Shown here: positions 16,933 through 26,724 of the stretch, in pieces
Position numbering within the stretch: the first letter of the stretch is position 1
Layout: each line of letters opens with the position of its first letter
The notes under the pieces: model-generated
The model's database searches: none
The model's input: only the letters and a program-made list of their open reading frames with translations
Told to the model about the DNA's origin: nothing
Assembly (NCBI RefSeq): GCF_023375815.1
Contig: NZ_CP067412.1
Span: 434,001 to 498,000, forward strand
DNA: 64,000 nucleotides
Direction: 5' to 3'
Source of the DNA: Pseudomonas sp. HS6
GTDB taxonomy: Bacteria > Pseudomonadota > Gammaproteobacteria > Pseudomonadales > Pseudomonadaceae
Translations under genes and position numbers: made by a program

Positions 16933-18237
16933 TTAGTTCAAGTGCTCGACGCGGATCCGCACGACCGGACCCACCACGCCCGCCAGGGCTTCGAGGGCGG
17001 CGATCGCATCGTTGATGTGCTGTTCCAGCACGCGGTGGGTCAGCAGGATCATCGGCACCAGGCCGTCGTGTTCCTCGACTTCCTTCTGCATGATCGACTC
17101 GATGTTGATGCCGCGCTCCGAGAGGATGCTCGCCACCTGAGCGAGTACGCCAGGATGGTCCTTGGCCTGAATGCGCAGGTAGTAGGCACTTTCGCAGGCT
17201 TCGATCGGCAGGATCGGATGGGCCGACAGCGAGTCCGGCTGGAAGGCCAGGTGCGGCACGCGGTTTTCCGGGTCGGAGGTCATGGCGCGAACCACGTCCA
17301 CCAGGTCCGCGATCACCGACGAAGCGGTCGGCTCCATGCCGGCGCCAGCGCCGTAGAACAGGGTCGAACCGGCAGCGTCACCGTTGACCATCACCGCGTT
17401 CATCACGCCGTTGACGTTGGCGATCAGGCGATCGGCCGGGATCAGCGTCGGGTGTACGCGCAGCTCGATACCGGTAGCGGTGCTGCGTGCAACGCCCAGG
17501 TGCTTGATGCGGTAGCCCAGCGCTTCGGCGTAGTTCACGTCGGCGGTGGTCAGCTTGGTGATGCCTTCGGTGTAAGCCTTGTCGAACTGCAGCGGAATAC
17601 CGAATGCGATCGAGGCGAGAATCGTCAGCTTGTGCGCCGCATCGATGCCTTCGACGTCAAAAGTCGGATCAGCTTCGGCGTAGCCCAGCGCTTGCGCCTC
17701 AGCCAGCACGTCTTCGAAGGTGCGACCCTTCTCGCGCATTTCGGTGAGGATGAAGTTGCCGGTGCCGTTGATGATCCCGGCGACCCAGTTGATACGGTTG
17801 GCGGACAGGCCTTCGCGGATCGCCTTGATCACCGGAATGCCACCGGCTACCGCCGCTTCGAATGCCACGATCACGCCTTTCTCGCGTGCCTTGGCGAATA
17901 TTTCATTACCGTGAACGGCAATCAGAGCTTTGTTCGCGGTGACCACATGCTTGCCATTCTCGATGGCCTTGAGTACCAGCTCACGGGCAACGGTGTAGCC
18001 GCCCATCAGCTCTATGACGATGTCAATCTCAGGGTTCGTGGCCACTTCGAAGACATCGTTGGTAATCGCAATACCGGTCGTCTGGAACTGAGGCTTTGGC
18101 GTGCGCATGGCAATTTGTGCCACTTCGATTCCACGCCCGGCACGACGAGCAATTTCCTCGGCGTTGCGCTGAAGTACGTTGAAGGTACCGCCACCGACGG
18201 TCCCTAACCCACAGATGCCTACTTTGACCGGTTTCAC
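16933..18237 (-). CDS. hom: homoserine dehydrogenase
   Basis: A 434-residue NAD(P)-dependent enzyme reducing aspartate semialdehyde to homoserine, the branch point to threonine and methionine. The Rossmann motif GICGLGTVGGG is at the N-terminus, the catalytic region with GIINGTGNFIL is intact, and a C-terminal ACT domain (YYLRIQAKDHPGVLAQVASIL region, from about residue 350) suggests feedback control by threonine. The GTG at 18237 (VKPVKVG) is chosen over an upstream start at 18291, because it gives the usual length and the fold begins at once. hom and thrC form the threonine cluster here. Confidence 0.96.
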   Translation of the reverse strand: MKPVKVGICGLGTVGGGTFNVLQRNAEEIARRAGRGIEVAQIAMRTPKPQFQTTGIAITNDVFEVATNPEIDIVIELMGGYTVARELVLKAIENGKHVVTANKALIAVHGNEIFAKAREKGVIVAFEAAVAGGIPVIKAIREGLSANRINWVAGIINGTGNFILTEMREKGRTFEDVLAEAQALGYAEADPTFDVEGIDAAHKLTILASIAFGIPLQFDKAYTEGITKLTTADVNYAEALGYRIKHLGVARSTATGIELRVHPTLIPADRLIANVNGVMNAVMVNGDAAGSTLFYGAGAGMEPTASSVIADLVDVVRAMTSDPENRVPHLAFQPDSLSAHPILPIEACESAYYLRIQAKDHPGVLAQVASILSERGINIESIMQKEVEEHDGLVPMILLTHRVLEQHINDAIAALEALAGVVGPVVRIRVEHLN

Positions 18238-18369
18238 TGTGAACTCCCCATAAAACGGCCGACGCGAGGCCGGCCGTGAAAACAACCGCATAATCGCGGC
18301 TCTCTATTGATGGCCCGGCCGTGTTGCCGCCGGACCACGCTCGTCAGCGCCTGAGCGTGACGATGCGAA

Positions 18370-19101
18370 TTACTTCGCGCCCAGTGCCAGTTTGGCGACT
18401 TGTGGCGCAGGCTGGTAGCCCGGAATCACTTGTCCGTCAGCCAAAACGATGGCCGGCGTGCCGTTCACACCGATCGACTGACCGAGGGCGAATTGTTTGG
18501 AAACCGGGTTCTCGCACTTGGCAGCCTTGATTTCCTTGCCATCGACCATTTTGTCCATGGCGGCTTTCTTGTCTTTCGAGCACCACACGGCTTGCAGTTG
18601 CTCATCACCCGGCGAGCCCAGGCCCTGACGCGGGAACGCCACGTAACGCACTTCGATACCGCGCTTGTTCAGCTCCGGCACTTCGGCATGCAGCTTGTGG
18701 CAGTACGGGCACGTGGTGTCGGTGAACACGGTGATGTGCGACTTGGTCTCGCCCACAGCCGGGTAAACCACGGTCTCGGCTACCGGGATCGCATTGATCA
18801 GTTTGGAAATGCCCAGGCGCTCGGTCTTCTCGGTCAGGTTGACCGGTTTGCCGTCCTTGAGCTGGAACATGTAGCCCTGAACGATGTACTGGCCGTCAGC
18901 GCTGGCGTAGAGCACGCGGCTGCCCTTGAGCTTGACTTCGTACAGGCCCGGCAGCGGGCTGGCGGTGATGGTGTCCACCGGCACGTCGAGCTGGAGGTTT
19001 TCCAGGCTCTGGCGGATGGCTTTGTCGGCCGCATCATCGGCGACGGCAAAAGTACTGACCAACGCAATGGCTGCGGCGGCGAAAATCTGGGTCAGACGCA
19101 T
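18370..19101 (-). CDS. dsbC: thiol:disulfide interchange protein DsbC
   Basis: A 243-residue periplasmic disulfide isomerase. A signal peptide (cleavage near AVA/DD, residue 21) leads into the N-terminal dimerisation domain, and the thioredoxin-like domain carries the CPYC active site at 131-134 preceded by TDTT. A cis-Pro loop is seen in NGTPAIV. The ATG at 19101 puts the signal peptide first; the longer frame to 19188 adds unrelated residues. It lies between xerD and hom on the same strand, the order usual in Pseudomonas. Confidence 0.95.
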   Translation of the reverse strand: MRLTQIFAAAAIALVSTFAVADDAADKAIRQSLENLQLDVPVDTITASPLPGLYEVKLKGSRVLYASADGQYIVQGYMFQLKDGKPVNLTEKTERLGISKLINAIPVAETVVYPAVGETKSHITVFTDTTCPYCHKLHAEVPELNKRGIEVRYVAFPRQGLGSPGDEQLQAVWCSKDKKAAMDKMVDGKEIKAAKCENPVSKQFALGQSIGVNGTPAIVLADGQVIPGYQPAPQVAKLALGAK

Positions 19102-19244
19102 GAGAACTCCTGAAGGCGGACAAATGGAACGATCAGAACGCCCGTGCCGGAACACCGGGTCATAACCGTCCATCGTGCAAACCGGCAAAGCCTACCACAT
19201 AAGGTTCGCGTGACCGAATGCGCCTGTCGCAAGACGGACTGCGC

Positions 19245-20141
19245 TCAGCCTCGAGGGTGATGTTTGGCATGCAAATCCTGCAACCGCGCCCGGGCGACGT
19301 GAGTGTAGATCTGCGTGGTCGACAGGTCGCTGTGACCCAACAGCATCTGCACCACCCGCAAGTCGGCGCCATGGTTGAGCAGGTGCGTGGCAAAGGCGTG
19401 ACGCAGCGTGTGGGGCGACAGCGACTTGCCGATACCGGCAACCTTGGCCTGGTGTTTGATGCGGTGCCAAAAGGTCTGGCGGGTCATCTGCTCGCCGCGC
19501 TGGCTGGGAAACAGCACATCGCTGGGACGCCCGCCCAGCAGCTCGCCGCGACCATCGCGCAAGTAACGTTCGACCCAGACAATCGCTTCCTCGCCCATCG
19601 GCACCAGCCGTTCCTTGCTGCCCTTGCCCATCACCCGCAACACGCCCTGACGCAGATTGACCTGCTCCAGGGTCAGGCTGATCAGCTCGGTTACCCGCAA
19701 GCCGCAGGCGTAAAGGACTTCAAGCATGGCGCGGTCACGCTGGCCGATGGCTTCACTCAAGTCTGGAGCCTTCAGCAGCGCTTCAACGTCGGCTTCCGAC
19801 AAGGATTTGGGCAGCGGCCGACCCAGTTGCGGCATGTCGATGCGCAGGGTTGGGTCGACCGAGATCAGTTTTTCCCGCAACAGGTAGCGATAAAAGCCCC
19901 GCACACCCGAGAGAAATCGCGCGGTGGAACGGGGTTTGTAGTTCTGCTCCAGACGCCAGGCCAGGTGATCGAGGATCAACTCCCGACCGGCATTGATCAG
20001 CTCGAGATTTTTCTCCTGCAACCAGCCGTGGAACAGAGCGAGATCACTGCGATAGGCGTCGCGGGTGTTGTCGGACAGGCCCTTCTCAAGCCATAAAGCG
20101 TCGAGGAATTGGTCAATCAGCGGATGGTCGATGGCGGGCAT
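19245..20141 (-). CDS. xerD: site-specific tyrosine recombinase XerD
   Basis: A 298-residue recombinase resolving chromosome dimers at dif together with XerC. All catalytic residues are present: R149 in CGLRVTEL, K173 in GKGSKER, H244 and R247 in HTLRHAFATHLL, H270 in LLGHSDL and Y279 in IYTHV. The N-terminal SAM-like core-binding domain is complete. Length is standard. The position beside dsbC and the sequence details favour XerD over XerC. It is chromosomal housekeeping and no sign of a mobile element. Confidence 0.96.
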   Translation of the reverse strand: MPAIDHPLIDQFLDALWLEKGLSDNTRDAYRSDLALFHGWLQEKNLELINAGRELILDHLAWRLEQNYKPRSTARFLSGVRGFYRYLLREKLISVDPTLRIDMPQLGRPLPKSLSEADVEALLKAPDLSEAIGQRDRAMLEVLYACGLRVTELISLTLEQVNLRQGVLRVMGKGSKERLVPMGEEAIVWVERYLRDGRGELLGGRPSDVLFPSQRGEQMTRQTFWHRIKHQAKVAGIGKSLSPHTLRHAFATHLLNHGADLRVVQMLLGHSDLSTTQIYTHVARARLQDLHAKHHPRG

Positions 20142-20203
20142 AAAAGCTCAGGCAAGGCAGAGATGGCGGACAGTCTTTCACAGCCCGCCCGCTCACGGAA
20201 TCA

Positions 20204-20617
20204 TCAGGCGGCAAAACCAGGCAGCACAGGCACCGGACGTTTGTCATCATCGATGGCAACGAAGCTGAACTGCCCATGGATGGCTTTCTCGCGACCGTCG
20301 CAGCTCATGCTTTCGACAAACACTTCCACCTCGACCTTGAGGCTGGTGTTGCCGACCTTGATCACCCGCCCCACCAGTTCGACGATGGAACCTGCCGGGA
20401 TCGCGTGATTGAAGTCGATACGGTCGGTCGACACGGTCACCAGCGGCAAACGACAGAAGCGGGTGGCGGTGATGAACGACACTTCGTCCATCCAGGCCAG
20501 CGCCGTGCCGCCGAACAGGGTGTTGTGATGGTTGGTGGTCGGCGGGAAGACCGCCTTGGTCACGCGGGTCACCGAGAGTTCGGTGCGGCGTTCGATTTCT
20601 TGCTCACGAGATGTCAT
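20204..20617 (-). CDS. acyl-CoA thioesterase, hotdog fold
   Basis: A 137-residue YciA/BACH-type thioesterase hydrolysing acyl-CoA. The hotdog-helix sequence NHHNTLFGGTALAWMDEV contains the expected Asn/His and Asp positions, followed by ITATRFCRLPLVTVS. The ATG at 20617 (MTSREQEIERR) is preferred: the longer frame to 20788 would run backwards through the rplS terminator. It is separated from rplS by that terminator and thus is probably transcribed alone. Chain-length preference is unknown. Confidence 0.88.
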   Translation of the reverse strand: MTSREQEIERRTELSVTRVTKAVFPPTTNHHNTLFGGTALAWMDEVSFITATRFCRLPLVTVSTDRIDFNHAIPAGSIVELVGRVIKVGNTSLKVEVEVFVESMSCDGREKAIHGQFSFVAIDDDKRPVPVLPGFAA

Positions 20618-20662
20618 GGATACGGCCTGAAGCAATGGTGCTGTGGATAAATTGCGGGCAAC

Positions 20663-20690
20663 AAAAAAGCAGCCCGTAGGCTGCTTTTTT
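20663..20690 (-). terminator. intrinsic terminator after rplS
   Basis: AAAAAAGCAGCC and GGCTGCTTTTTT pair around a four-base loop, with T-runs on both strands. It ends the rpsP-rimM-trmD-rplS operon. Confidence 0.92.
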
Positions 20691-20708
20691 CTGCATCGGA
20701 AGCTGGAC

Positions 20709-21059
20709 TTAAGCCAGTTTTTCCTTGATGCGAGCTGCTTTACCCGACAGGTCGCGCAGGTAGTACAGCTTGGCTTTACGTACGTCACCGCGACGTTTAA
20801 CAGCCATGCTGTCGATCTGCGGGGAGTAGGTCTGGAAAGTACGTTCTACGCCAACACCGTTGGAGATTTTACGAACGGTGAACGCACTGTTCACGCCGCG
20901 GTTACGCTTGGCGATTACAACGCCTTCGAACGCTTGCAGACGGGAACGATCGCCTTCCTTCACTTTCACCTGAACGACAATGGTGTCGCCCGGGGCAAAG
21001 GTAGGGATTTCTTTGGTCATCTGCTCTGCTTCGAGTGCAAGGATGATTTTGTTGGTCAT
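20709..21059 (-). CDS. rplS: 50S ribosomal protein L19
   Basis: A 116-residue L19, located at the 30S-50S interface. The central [18 protein letters not shown] and the C-terminal [19 protein letters not shown] are diagnostic. It is the last gene of the rpsP-rimM-trmD-rplS operon, 45 bases after trmD and followed by a strong terminator. Confidence 0.98.
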
Positions 21060-21104
21060 GCTGTGCTCCTAAGGTAAATCGTCGGATTTACCATCGATAC
21101 GTTG

Positions 21105-21857
21105 TTAACTATCGTCCCGCTCGCGGATGTATTCCTCGAGCAGCTTCTTCTCTTCTCCAGAAAGCGAGCGGCTTTCCAGAAGATCGGCGCGTCGTTCATA
21201 GGTCCGACCAAGGGACTGCTGTAAACGCCAACGCCGGATGTGCGCGTGGTTGCCACTCAGCAACACGTCGGGTACACGCTGATCCGCATACACCTCAGGT
21301 CGGGTGTAGTGCGGGCAATCCAGCAGACCATCCGTAAAGGAATCTTCCTCGGCGGAGTCCGCATGCCCTAAAGCTCCAGGCAGCAGTCGTGTAACCGCAT
21401 CGATCAGGACCATGGCCGGCAGCTCGCCGCCAGACAGTACATAGTCGCCAATCGACCACTCTTCATCGACATGAGCTTCAATAAAACGCTCGTCAATGCC
21501 TTCATAGCGACCGGCAATCAGGATCAATGCATCCGATTTCGCCAGTTCGCGTACCGCCGACTGAGTCAGTTGACGGCCTTGGGGGGACAGGTAAATCACC
21601 TTCGCCGCCTCCCCGGCTGCTGCCTTGGCCTGAACCAGAGCATCTTCCAGGGGCTTGATCTTCATCACCATGCCCGGACCACCGCCAAACGGGCGATCGT
21701 CCACAGTGTGATGCCGATCCGTCGTGTAATCCCGCGGATTCCAACAGGTCAGCTGCAAGAGCCCCTGTTTGACCGCACGACTGGTGATGCCGTAGTCGCC
21801 GATGGCGGAAAACATCTCGGGAAACAAACTGATCACTTCTACGCGCAAGTTAGCCAC
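21105..21857 (-). CDS. trmD: tRNA (guanine-N1)-methyltransferase TrmD
   Basis: A 250-residue SPOUT methyltransferase making m1G37 in tRNA, which prevents frameshifting. The trefoil-knot region shows [21 protein letters not shown] and [20 protein letters not shown]. The GTG at 21857 ([16 protein letters not shown]) is chosen because it begins just two bases after the rimM stop and yields the usual length. The ribosome site is weak, consistent with translational coupling to rimM. Confidence 0.97.
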   Translation of the reverse strand: MANLRVEVISLFPEMFSAIGDYGITSRAVKQGLLQLTCWNPRDYTTDRHHTVDDRPFGGGPGMVMKIKPLEDALVQAKAAAGEAAKVIYLSPQGRQLTQSAVRELAKSDALILIAGRYEGIDERFIEAHVDEEWSIGDYVLSGGELPAMVLIDAVTRLLPGALGHADSAEEDSFTDGLLDCPHYTRPEVYADQRVPDVLLSGNHAHIRRWRLQQSLGRTYERRADLLESRSLSGEEKKLLEEYIRERDDS

Positions 21858-21859
21858 GC

Positions 21860-22396
21860 TTAGAAGTCCGCGTCCCAATCCACCTTCATCTCGCCCGCTG
21901 CCAGGTCGACTGCCAACACGCATTGCTCCGTATAGGGCAACAGGCGTTCGCGATCATCCAGGCTGCCAGCGCAAGGCTTGACTACCATTACATCATTGGC
22001 GCCGGTTTCCAGAAGATGATCGATCTTCCCGAGCAATTGCCCAAGTGTGTCGATGACCTTCAGACCTTCCAGCTGGTACCAGTAGTACTCGCCTTCGGTC
22101 AATTCAGCGAACAGGTTGCGCGGCACGCAGATCTCGTAACCGGCCAGAAGACGAGCTTCTTCACGATCATCAAGACCCTTGAGCTTTGCGACCAGGAACT
22201 TGTCGCTCCCGCGTCCACTGACCAGCTCGACCTGTTTGACATTGCCTTCGCGCTTGAGCGTCCAGGTTTTGTACTGCAACAGGTTTTCAGTCGGATCAGT
22301 AAAGGAATAAACCTTCACTTCGCCGCGAACGCCGTGAACAGAATAAATTTTGCCAATAACGATCAAATCATCGGCAACAGCAGGCGTCGCGTTCAT
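21860..22396 (-). CDS. rimM: 16S rRNA processing protein RimM
   Basis: A 178-residue 30S maturation factor that binds S19. The N-terminal domain shows [22 protein letters not shown] and the C-terminal PRC-barrel shows [14 protein letters not shown] and [14 protein letters not shown]. It starts five bases after rpsP and is followed at once by trmD, so it is part of the operon. Confidence 0.97.
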   Translation of the reverse strand: MNATPAVADDLIVIGKIYSVHGVRGEVKVYSFTDPTENLLQYKTWTLKREGNVKQVELVSGRGSDKFLVAKLKGLDDREEARLLAGYEICVPRNLFAELTEGEYYWYQLEGLKVIDTLGQLLGKIDHLLETGANDVMVVKPCAGSLDDRERLLPYTEQCVLAVDLAAGEMKVDWDADF

Positions 22397-22401
22397 ATTG
22401 C

Positions 22402-22653
22402 TCAGGCCGCAGCCTTAGCCGATTCCTTCAGCAACTGAGCAACACGCTCAGAAGGCTGTGCACCAACGCTCAGCCAGTAGGCAACGCGCTCTTGGTTCAC
22501 GGACAGACGGATTTCCTGACCACGGGCAACAGGGTTGAAGAAACCAACCTGTTCTTTGTGGGAACCGTCACGCGGGTTGCGGGAGTCGGTTACGGTCAGG
22601 TGGTAAAACGGGCGCTTTTTGGAGCCGCCAAGGGCAAGACGGATTGTTAGCAT
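22402..22653 (-). CDS. rpsP: 30S ribosomal protein S16
   Basis: An 83-residue S16, an early 30S assembly protein. [20 protein letters not shown] and the following SRNPRDG are family hallmarks. It is the first gene of the rpsP-rimM-trmD-rplS operon, with a clear promoter about 70-100 bases upstream. Confidence 0.98.
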   Translation of the reverse strand: MLTIRLALGGSKKRPFYHLTVTDSRNPRDGSHKEQVGFFNPVARGQEIRLSVNQERVAYWLSVGAQPSERVAQLLKESAKAAA

Positions 22654-22725
22654 GTGAACATCGTTCCTGTAGTCGGTGCTGCAAATCTAAATGCACAGCG
22701 GGCATGGGTGCCCGAAAGGCCGCAT

Positions 22726-22753
22726 ATTCTAAGGAATATCCGGACTTTTGCAA
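22726..22753 (-). promoter_or_regulatory. sigma-70-type promoter of rpsP operon
   Basis: On the minus strand TTGCAA (22748-22753), a 16-base spacer and TAGAAT (22726-22731) make a good sigma-70 promoter upstream of rpsP, leaving a 5' leader of roughly 65 bases. Confidence 0.65.
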
Positions 22754-22904
22754 ATGACTTTTTCCGGCGCCTATGGCATGCCGTGCAGATTTGCATATAG
22801 GGCCATCGTTTAGAACGGCCGGTCAGCTCCCGCCGAGTGCGGGTTTGCTGTTGATCCCGCGTCCTTGCGGGGCCTGCGCCGGTACGACGACCGGCGAGAT
22901 TCTA

Positions 22905-23062
22905 GTGTCCCATCTCACCCATTTCGCTCACTTTTGGCGAGTGACTGATGCCCTCAAGCAAGGCGCCGCGACGAGTCATAGCCCGCTATGGCGAGGAGCG
23001 GCAACGCAGCATGAGGGCATCAGACGCCGCCACAAGTGAGCAGAATGGGTGAGACGGGACAC
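22905..23062. repeat. 158-bp MITE-like palindromic element
   Basis: The ends are 19-bp terminal inverted repeats with one mismatch: GTGTCCCATCTCACCCATT and AATGGGTGAGACGGGACAC. The match continues inward through CTCACTT and TGATGCCCTCA, giving arms of about 55 bases at roughly 80% identity. A second imperfect hairpin fills the centre (GCTATG...CATAGC). No coding potential. It begins two bases after the ffh stop and lies before the rpsP promoter, so its RNA would fold into a long hairpin that could end ffh transcription. No clear target duplication seen. Confidence 0.8.
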
Positions 23063-23063
23063 C

Positions 23064-24440
23064 TTACATTTTCGGCATGCCGCCGCCGGGCAACATACCG
23101 CCCATGCCGCGCATCATTTTCGCCATTCCGCCCTTGGCGGAGAATTTCTTCATCATCTTCTGCATCTGCTTGTGCTGCTTGATCAAGCGACCGATGTCCT
23201 GCACCTGGGTGCCGGAACCCATGGCGATCCGACGCTTGCGCGAACCGCTGATCAGCTCAGGGTCGCGGCGCTCGGCCGGGGTCATGGAGTTGATGATGGC
23301 TTCCATCTGTTTGAACTGCTTCTCTGCGGCGTTCTGGGCATTGCCCATCTGCGACAGGTTCACACCACCGATGCTCGGCAGTTTGTCCATGAGGCCGCCG
23401 AGGCCGCCCATGTTCTTCATCTGTTGCAACTGATCGCGGAAGTCTTCGAGGTCGAAGCCCTTGCCCTTCTTCAGCTTCTTGGCCAGCTTGTCGGCCTTGT
23501 CCTTGTCGAGGGTCGCTTCAGCCTGTTCGATCAGGCTGAGCACGTCGCCCATGCCGAGGATCCGAGAAGCGATTCGCTCCGGGTGGAACGGCTCAAGGGC
23601 TTCGGTCTTCTCGCCCATACCGATGAACTTGATCGGCTTGCCGGTGATGGCACGAACGGACAGCGCGGCACCGCCACGGGCGTCACCGTCGACCTTGGTC
23701 AGGATCACACCGGTCAGTGGCAGTGCATCGCCGAAGGCCTTGGCCGTGTTGGCGGCGTCCTGGCCGGTCATGGCGTCGACCACGAACAGGGTTTCGACCG
23801 GGTTGATCGCGGCGTGCAGCGCCTTGATCTCGCCCATCATCTCTTCATCGATGTGCAGACGACCGGCGGTATCGACGATGACCACGTCGATGAATTTCAG
23901 TTTTGCTTCTTTAATAGCCGCGTTGGCGATGTCGACCGGCTTCTGGCTCAGGTCGGACGGGAAGAACGTCACGCCGATGTCGTTGGCCAGGGTTTCCAGC
24001 TGTTTAATAGCCGCAGGACGATAGACGTCCGCCGACACGACCATGACCGACTTCTTCTTGCGCTCTTTAAGGAAGCGCGCCAGCTTGCCGGCGGTAGTGG
24101 TTTTACCGGCACCCTGCAGACCGGCCATCAGTACGACGGCTGGCGGCACGGCACTCAGGTTCAAATCTTCGTTGGCCGCGCCCATCAGACTTTCGAGTTC
24201 GGCCTGGACGATCTTCACGAACGCCTGGCCCGGCGTCAGGCTGCGCGACACCTCAGTGCCGACAGCACGCTCCTTGACCGAATTGACGAAGTCCTTGACC
24301 ACCAGCAGGGCGACGTCGGCTTCGAGCAACGCCATGCGCACTTCGCGCAGGGTGTCTTTGATGTTGTCTTCGGTCAGCTTCGCCTTGCCGGTGACATGGC
24401 GCAGCGTCTGCGAGAGACGGTCGGTTAAGTTTTCAAACAT
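23064..24440 (-). CDS. ffh: signal recognition particle protein Ffh
   Basis: A 458-residue SRP GTPase that, with 4.5S RNA, targets inner-membrane proteins to FtsY. The N domain is followed by the G domain with G1 GLQGAGKT at 107-114, VDTAGRLHID (G3) and TKVDGDARGG (G4), then a Met-rich M domain ending MRGMGGMLPGGGMPKM. Length is standard. Its stop is directly followed by a 158-bp palindromic element, and ypjD starts divergently upstream. Confidence 0.98.
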   Translation of the reverse strand: MFENLTDRLSQTLRHVTGKAKLTEDNIKDTLREVRMALLEADVALLVVKDFVNSVKERAVGTEVSRSLTPGQAFVKIVQAELESLMGAANEDLNLSAVPPAVVLMAGLQGAGKTTTAGKLARFLKERKKKSVMVVSADVYRPAAIKQLETLANDIGVTFFPSDLSQKPVDIANAAIKEAKLKFIDVVIVDTAGRLHIDEEMMGEIKALHAAINPVETLFVVDAMTGQDAANTAKAFGDALPLTGVILTKVDGDARGGAALSVRAITGKPIKFIGMGEKTEALEPFHPERIASRILGMGDVLSLIEQAEATLDKDKADKLAKKLKKGKGFDLEDFRDQLQQMKNMGGLGGLMDKLPSIGGVNLSQMGNAQNAAEKQFKQMEAIINSMTPAERRDPELISGSRKRRIAMGSGTQVQDIGRLIKQHKQMQKMMKKFSAKGGMAKMMRGMGGMLPGGGMPKM

Positions 24441-24649
24441 TGCGCGATCCTTTCAGGCCCTGTGTAGACCGGGATAATGGCGGCCCAGACCGGAATCAAC
24501 ATGTGCTCGGCGAGCCTGCGGCGTGGGCAGGTCGCGGATTATAGCGAAGACTGCGTCTGGCGGACACCTCGCTGTCAGCTTGCCGGTCTTTCGTGCCATG
24601 GCGGTTCTATGCCAAACTCAGCGCCTTTCGGGCTTGCCTAACAGGATTT

Positions 24650-25462
24650 ATGCTCCCCTTGTCACCGAGTTTGCTGACCACCCTCGCCGCCGCTCTTCTA
24701 TATGCCGCTGCGACCCTCTATCAGGGCACCCGCCTGGCCACTGGCGCCAAGGCCAACAAGCGCCTGCTGGTCACGCTCGGCGTGCTCGCCGTGCTGGCCC
24801 ACAGCGCCAGCCTGCTGACTCACCTTCTGACGCCGATCGGTCTGGGTCTGGACTTCTTCAGTGCCTCGAGCCTGATTGCCGCGGCAGTCATTGCCCTGAC
24901 CCTATTGGCCTGTTCGCGGATTCCGGTGGAAAACCTGCTGGTCCTGCTGTTCCCGCTGGGTGCGATCACTGTTTTGCTGGCACAGTTCGCGCCGACCGGC
25001 ACCGTGCAGATCATCGACGAAGAGCCGGGCATCCTCGCGCATATCCTGCTGTCGATTCTCGCCTACGGCATGTTCACCATCGCCGTGTTCCAGGCGTTGT
25101 TGCTGCTGGTGCAGGATCACCAGCTCAAGAACAAGCACCCGTCCGGGCTGATCAAGAACTTCCCGCCACTGCAAACCATGGAAAGCCTGCTGTTCGGCTT
25201 CCTCTGGGCCGGCTGGACGCTGCTGTCGCTGTCGCTGATTTCCGGCTGGCTGTTCGTCGAGAACCTGTTTGCCCAGCACCTTGTGCACAAGACCCTGCTG
25301 GCCTGCCTGGCCTGGGTCGTGTTCAGCGTGCTGTTGTGGGGCCGCAACCGCCTGGGCTGGCGCGGCCACAAAGCGATCCGCTGGACCCTCGCCGGTTTCT
25401 GCCTGCTGATGTTGGCGTATTTCGGCAGCAAACTGGTCCGCGAATACATCCTGCACATCTGA
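24650..25462 (+). CDS. ypjD: inner-membrane protein YpjD, cytochrome c assembly (CcsA-like) family
   Basis: A 270-residue membrane protein of the CcsA/CcmC-like family with about eight transmembrane segments. A FLWAGWTLLSLSLISGWLF segment lies where family members carry the WWD-related haem-handling motif, and conserved histidines (HSASLLTHLL, HLVHKTLLA) flank it. The ATG at 24650 with ACAGGA upstream is preferred to the earlier start at 24593. It is divergent from ffh and 12 bases before the CNNM/CorC gene, an order common in pseudomonads. Exact role is unsettled. Confidence 0.88.
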   Translation: MLPLSPSLLTTLAAALLYAAATLYQGTRLATGAKANKRLLVTLGVLAVLAHSASLLTHLLTPIGLGLDFFSASSLIAAAVIALTLLACSRIPVENLLVLLFPLGAITVLLAQFAPTGTVQIIDEEPGILAHILLSILAYGMFTIAVFQALLLLVQDHQLKNKHPSGLIKNFPPLQTMESLLFGFLWAGWTLLSLSLISGWLFVENLFAQHLVHKTLLACLAWVVFSVLLWGRNRLGWRGHKAIRWTLAGFCLLMLAYFGSKLVREYILHI

Positions 25463-25474
25463 CGGGCGGCATAA

Positions 25475-26716
25475 ATGGACGGTTTGCCCATAGGGCCAAT
25501 GCTCGCGGTTTTTGTCCTCCTGATCCTCTGGTCGGGGTTGTTTACCGCCATCGAAGTGGCGCAACAGCATCTGCTGGCGCAACGCACCGCGTCTCGCGCC
25601 AGTGACAAACCATTGGCGAAGCTCAGCTTCCCGCTCGACAGCCTGATTCTGTGCAACACCCTGTGCCGCGCCCTAGCCGTGGTGCTTGCCACGCTACTGG
25701 CGATTTTCCTCTGTGAAGAAAACGGTCCCTGGGCAGCCTGCCTTGGCGCCACCGCCGTATTGCTGGTGTTTGCCGACTATTTTCCACGCACCCTCGCCCA
25801 ACGTTATCCGGACGCCGTGCTGTCATTCGGCAATACGCTACTGGCTGTGCCGCTGAAAGTGATCTATCCGCTCGCATGGCTGCTGAGCAGCACCAGTGGT
25901 TTGCTGTTGCGTCCGCTGGTGCGCAAGCCTCAGGTCGTGCAGCAGAGCGAAGACGACGTCCCCGCCGATCGCCATGACGACCCGGAGCACTCGTCTCGCC
26001 CGCACCCGGTTTCCGGCATCCATGCGCTGGACAACATCACGGTCAACGACATCCTGGTGCCCCGCAGTGACGTCGACGGCATCAATCTCGATGACCCGAT
26101 CGAAGAGATCATCGAGCAATTGCGCCACAACAAGCGCACGCGCCTGCCGGTTTTCCACAGCGACATCAACCAGGTCGAGGCCGTCCTCAACACCCGGCAG
26201 ATCCGCCACTTGCTGGACAATCACGCCCTGACCCGGGAAGCGCTCCTTGCTGCCAGCTACGAGCCGTATTTCGTCCCGGAAAGCACGCCGCTGCAATTGC
26301 AACTGCTGAACTTCCACAAGCAACAGCGGCGCCTGGGCATGGTGGTGGACGAGTACGGCGAAGTACTGGGGATCGTCACTCTGGAAGACATTCTCGAAGA
26401 AATCGTCGGCGAATTCGAAAGCGAGCACAGCCTCGACAATCCGCATATCCATCCGCAGGCCGATGGCCGAATGGTGATAGACGGCGCCGCCTCGATCCGT
26501 GAACTGAACAAATGCCTGGGCTGGCACCTGCCCAGCGACGGCCCCCGGACTCTCAACGGCCTGGTGACCGAGGCGCTGGAAACCATCCCGGAAAGCGCGG
26601 TCTGCCTGAAGATCGGGCGCTATCGCCTGGAGATCCTCGAAACCGAGGATAACCGCGTGAGCAAAGTGCTCATCTGGCACACCAGCTCGGCCCCGGCGCT
26701 CACACCCGTCCGCTAG
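25475..26716 (+). CDS. CNNM/CorC-family (HlyC/CorC) transporter
   Basis: A 413-residue membrane protein with an N-terminal DUF21 transmembrane domain (about 1-160), a CBS pair (VNDILVPRSDVDGINLDD through LGMVVDEYGEVLGIVTLED, about 190-310) and a C-terminal CorC_HlyC domain (from about 330). Such proteins export Mg2+ or other divalent ions. The second CBS motif is complete. It is likely co-transcribed with ypjD, 12 bases upstream. A gene symbol is withheld because YfjD/YtfL/CorB-type paralogues cannot be separated here. Confidence 0.9.
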   Translation: MDGLPIGPMLAVFVLLILWSGLFTAIEVAQQHLLAQRTASRASDKPLAKLSFPLDSLILCNTLCRALAVVLATLLAIFLCEENGPWAACLGATAVLLVFADYFPRTLAQRYPDAVLSFGNTLLAVPLKVIYPLAWLLSSTSGLLLRPLVRKPQVVQQSEDDVPADRHDDPEHSSRPHPVSGIHALDNITVNDILVPRSDVDGINLDDPIEEIIEQLRHNKRTRLPVFHSDINQVEAVLNTRQIRHLLDNHALTREALLAASYEPYFVPESTPLQLQLLNFHKQQRRLGMVVDEYGEVLGIVTLEDILEEIVGEFESEHSLDNPHIHPQADGRMVIDGAASIRELNKCLGWHLPSDGPRTLNGLVTEALETIPESAVCLKIGRYRLEILETEDNRVSKVLIWHTSSAPALTPVR

Positions 26717-26724
26717 TTCTCCCC

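Noticed and set aside
19245..20141. Tyrosine recombinase as a sign of an integrated element
   Set aside because: It is XerD in its usual chromosomal context, with no attachment repeats or phage genes beside it.
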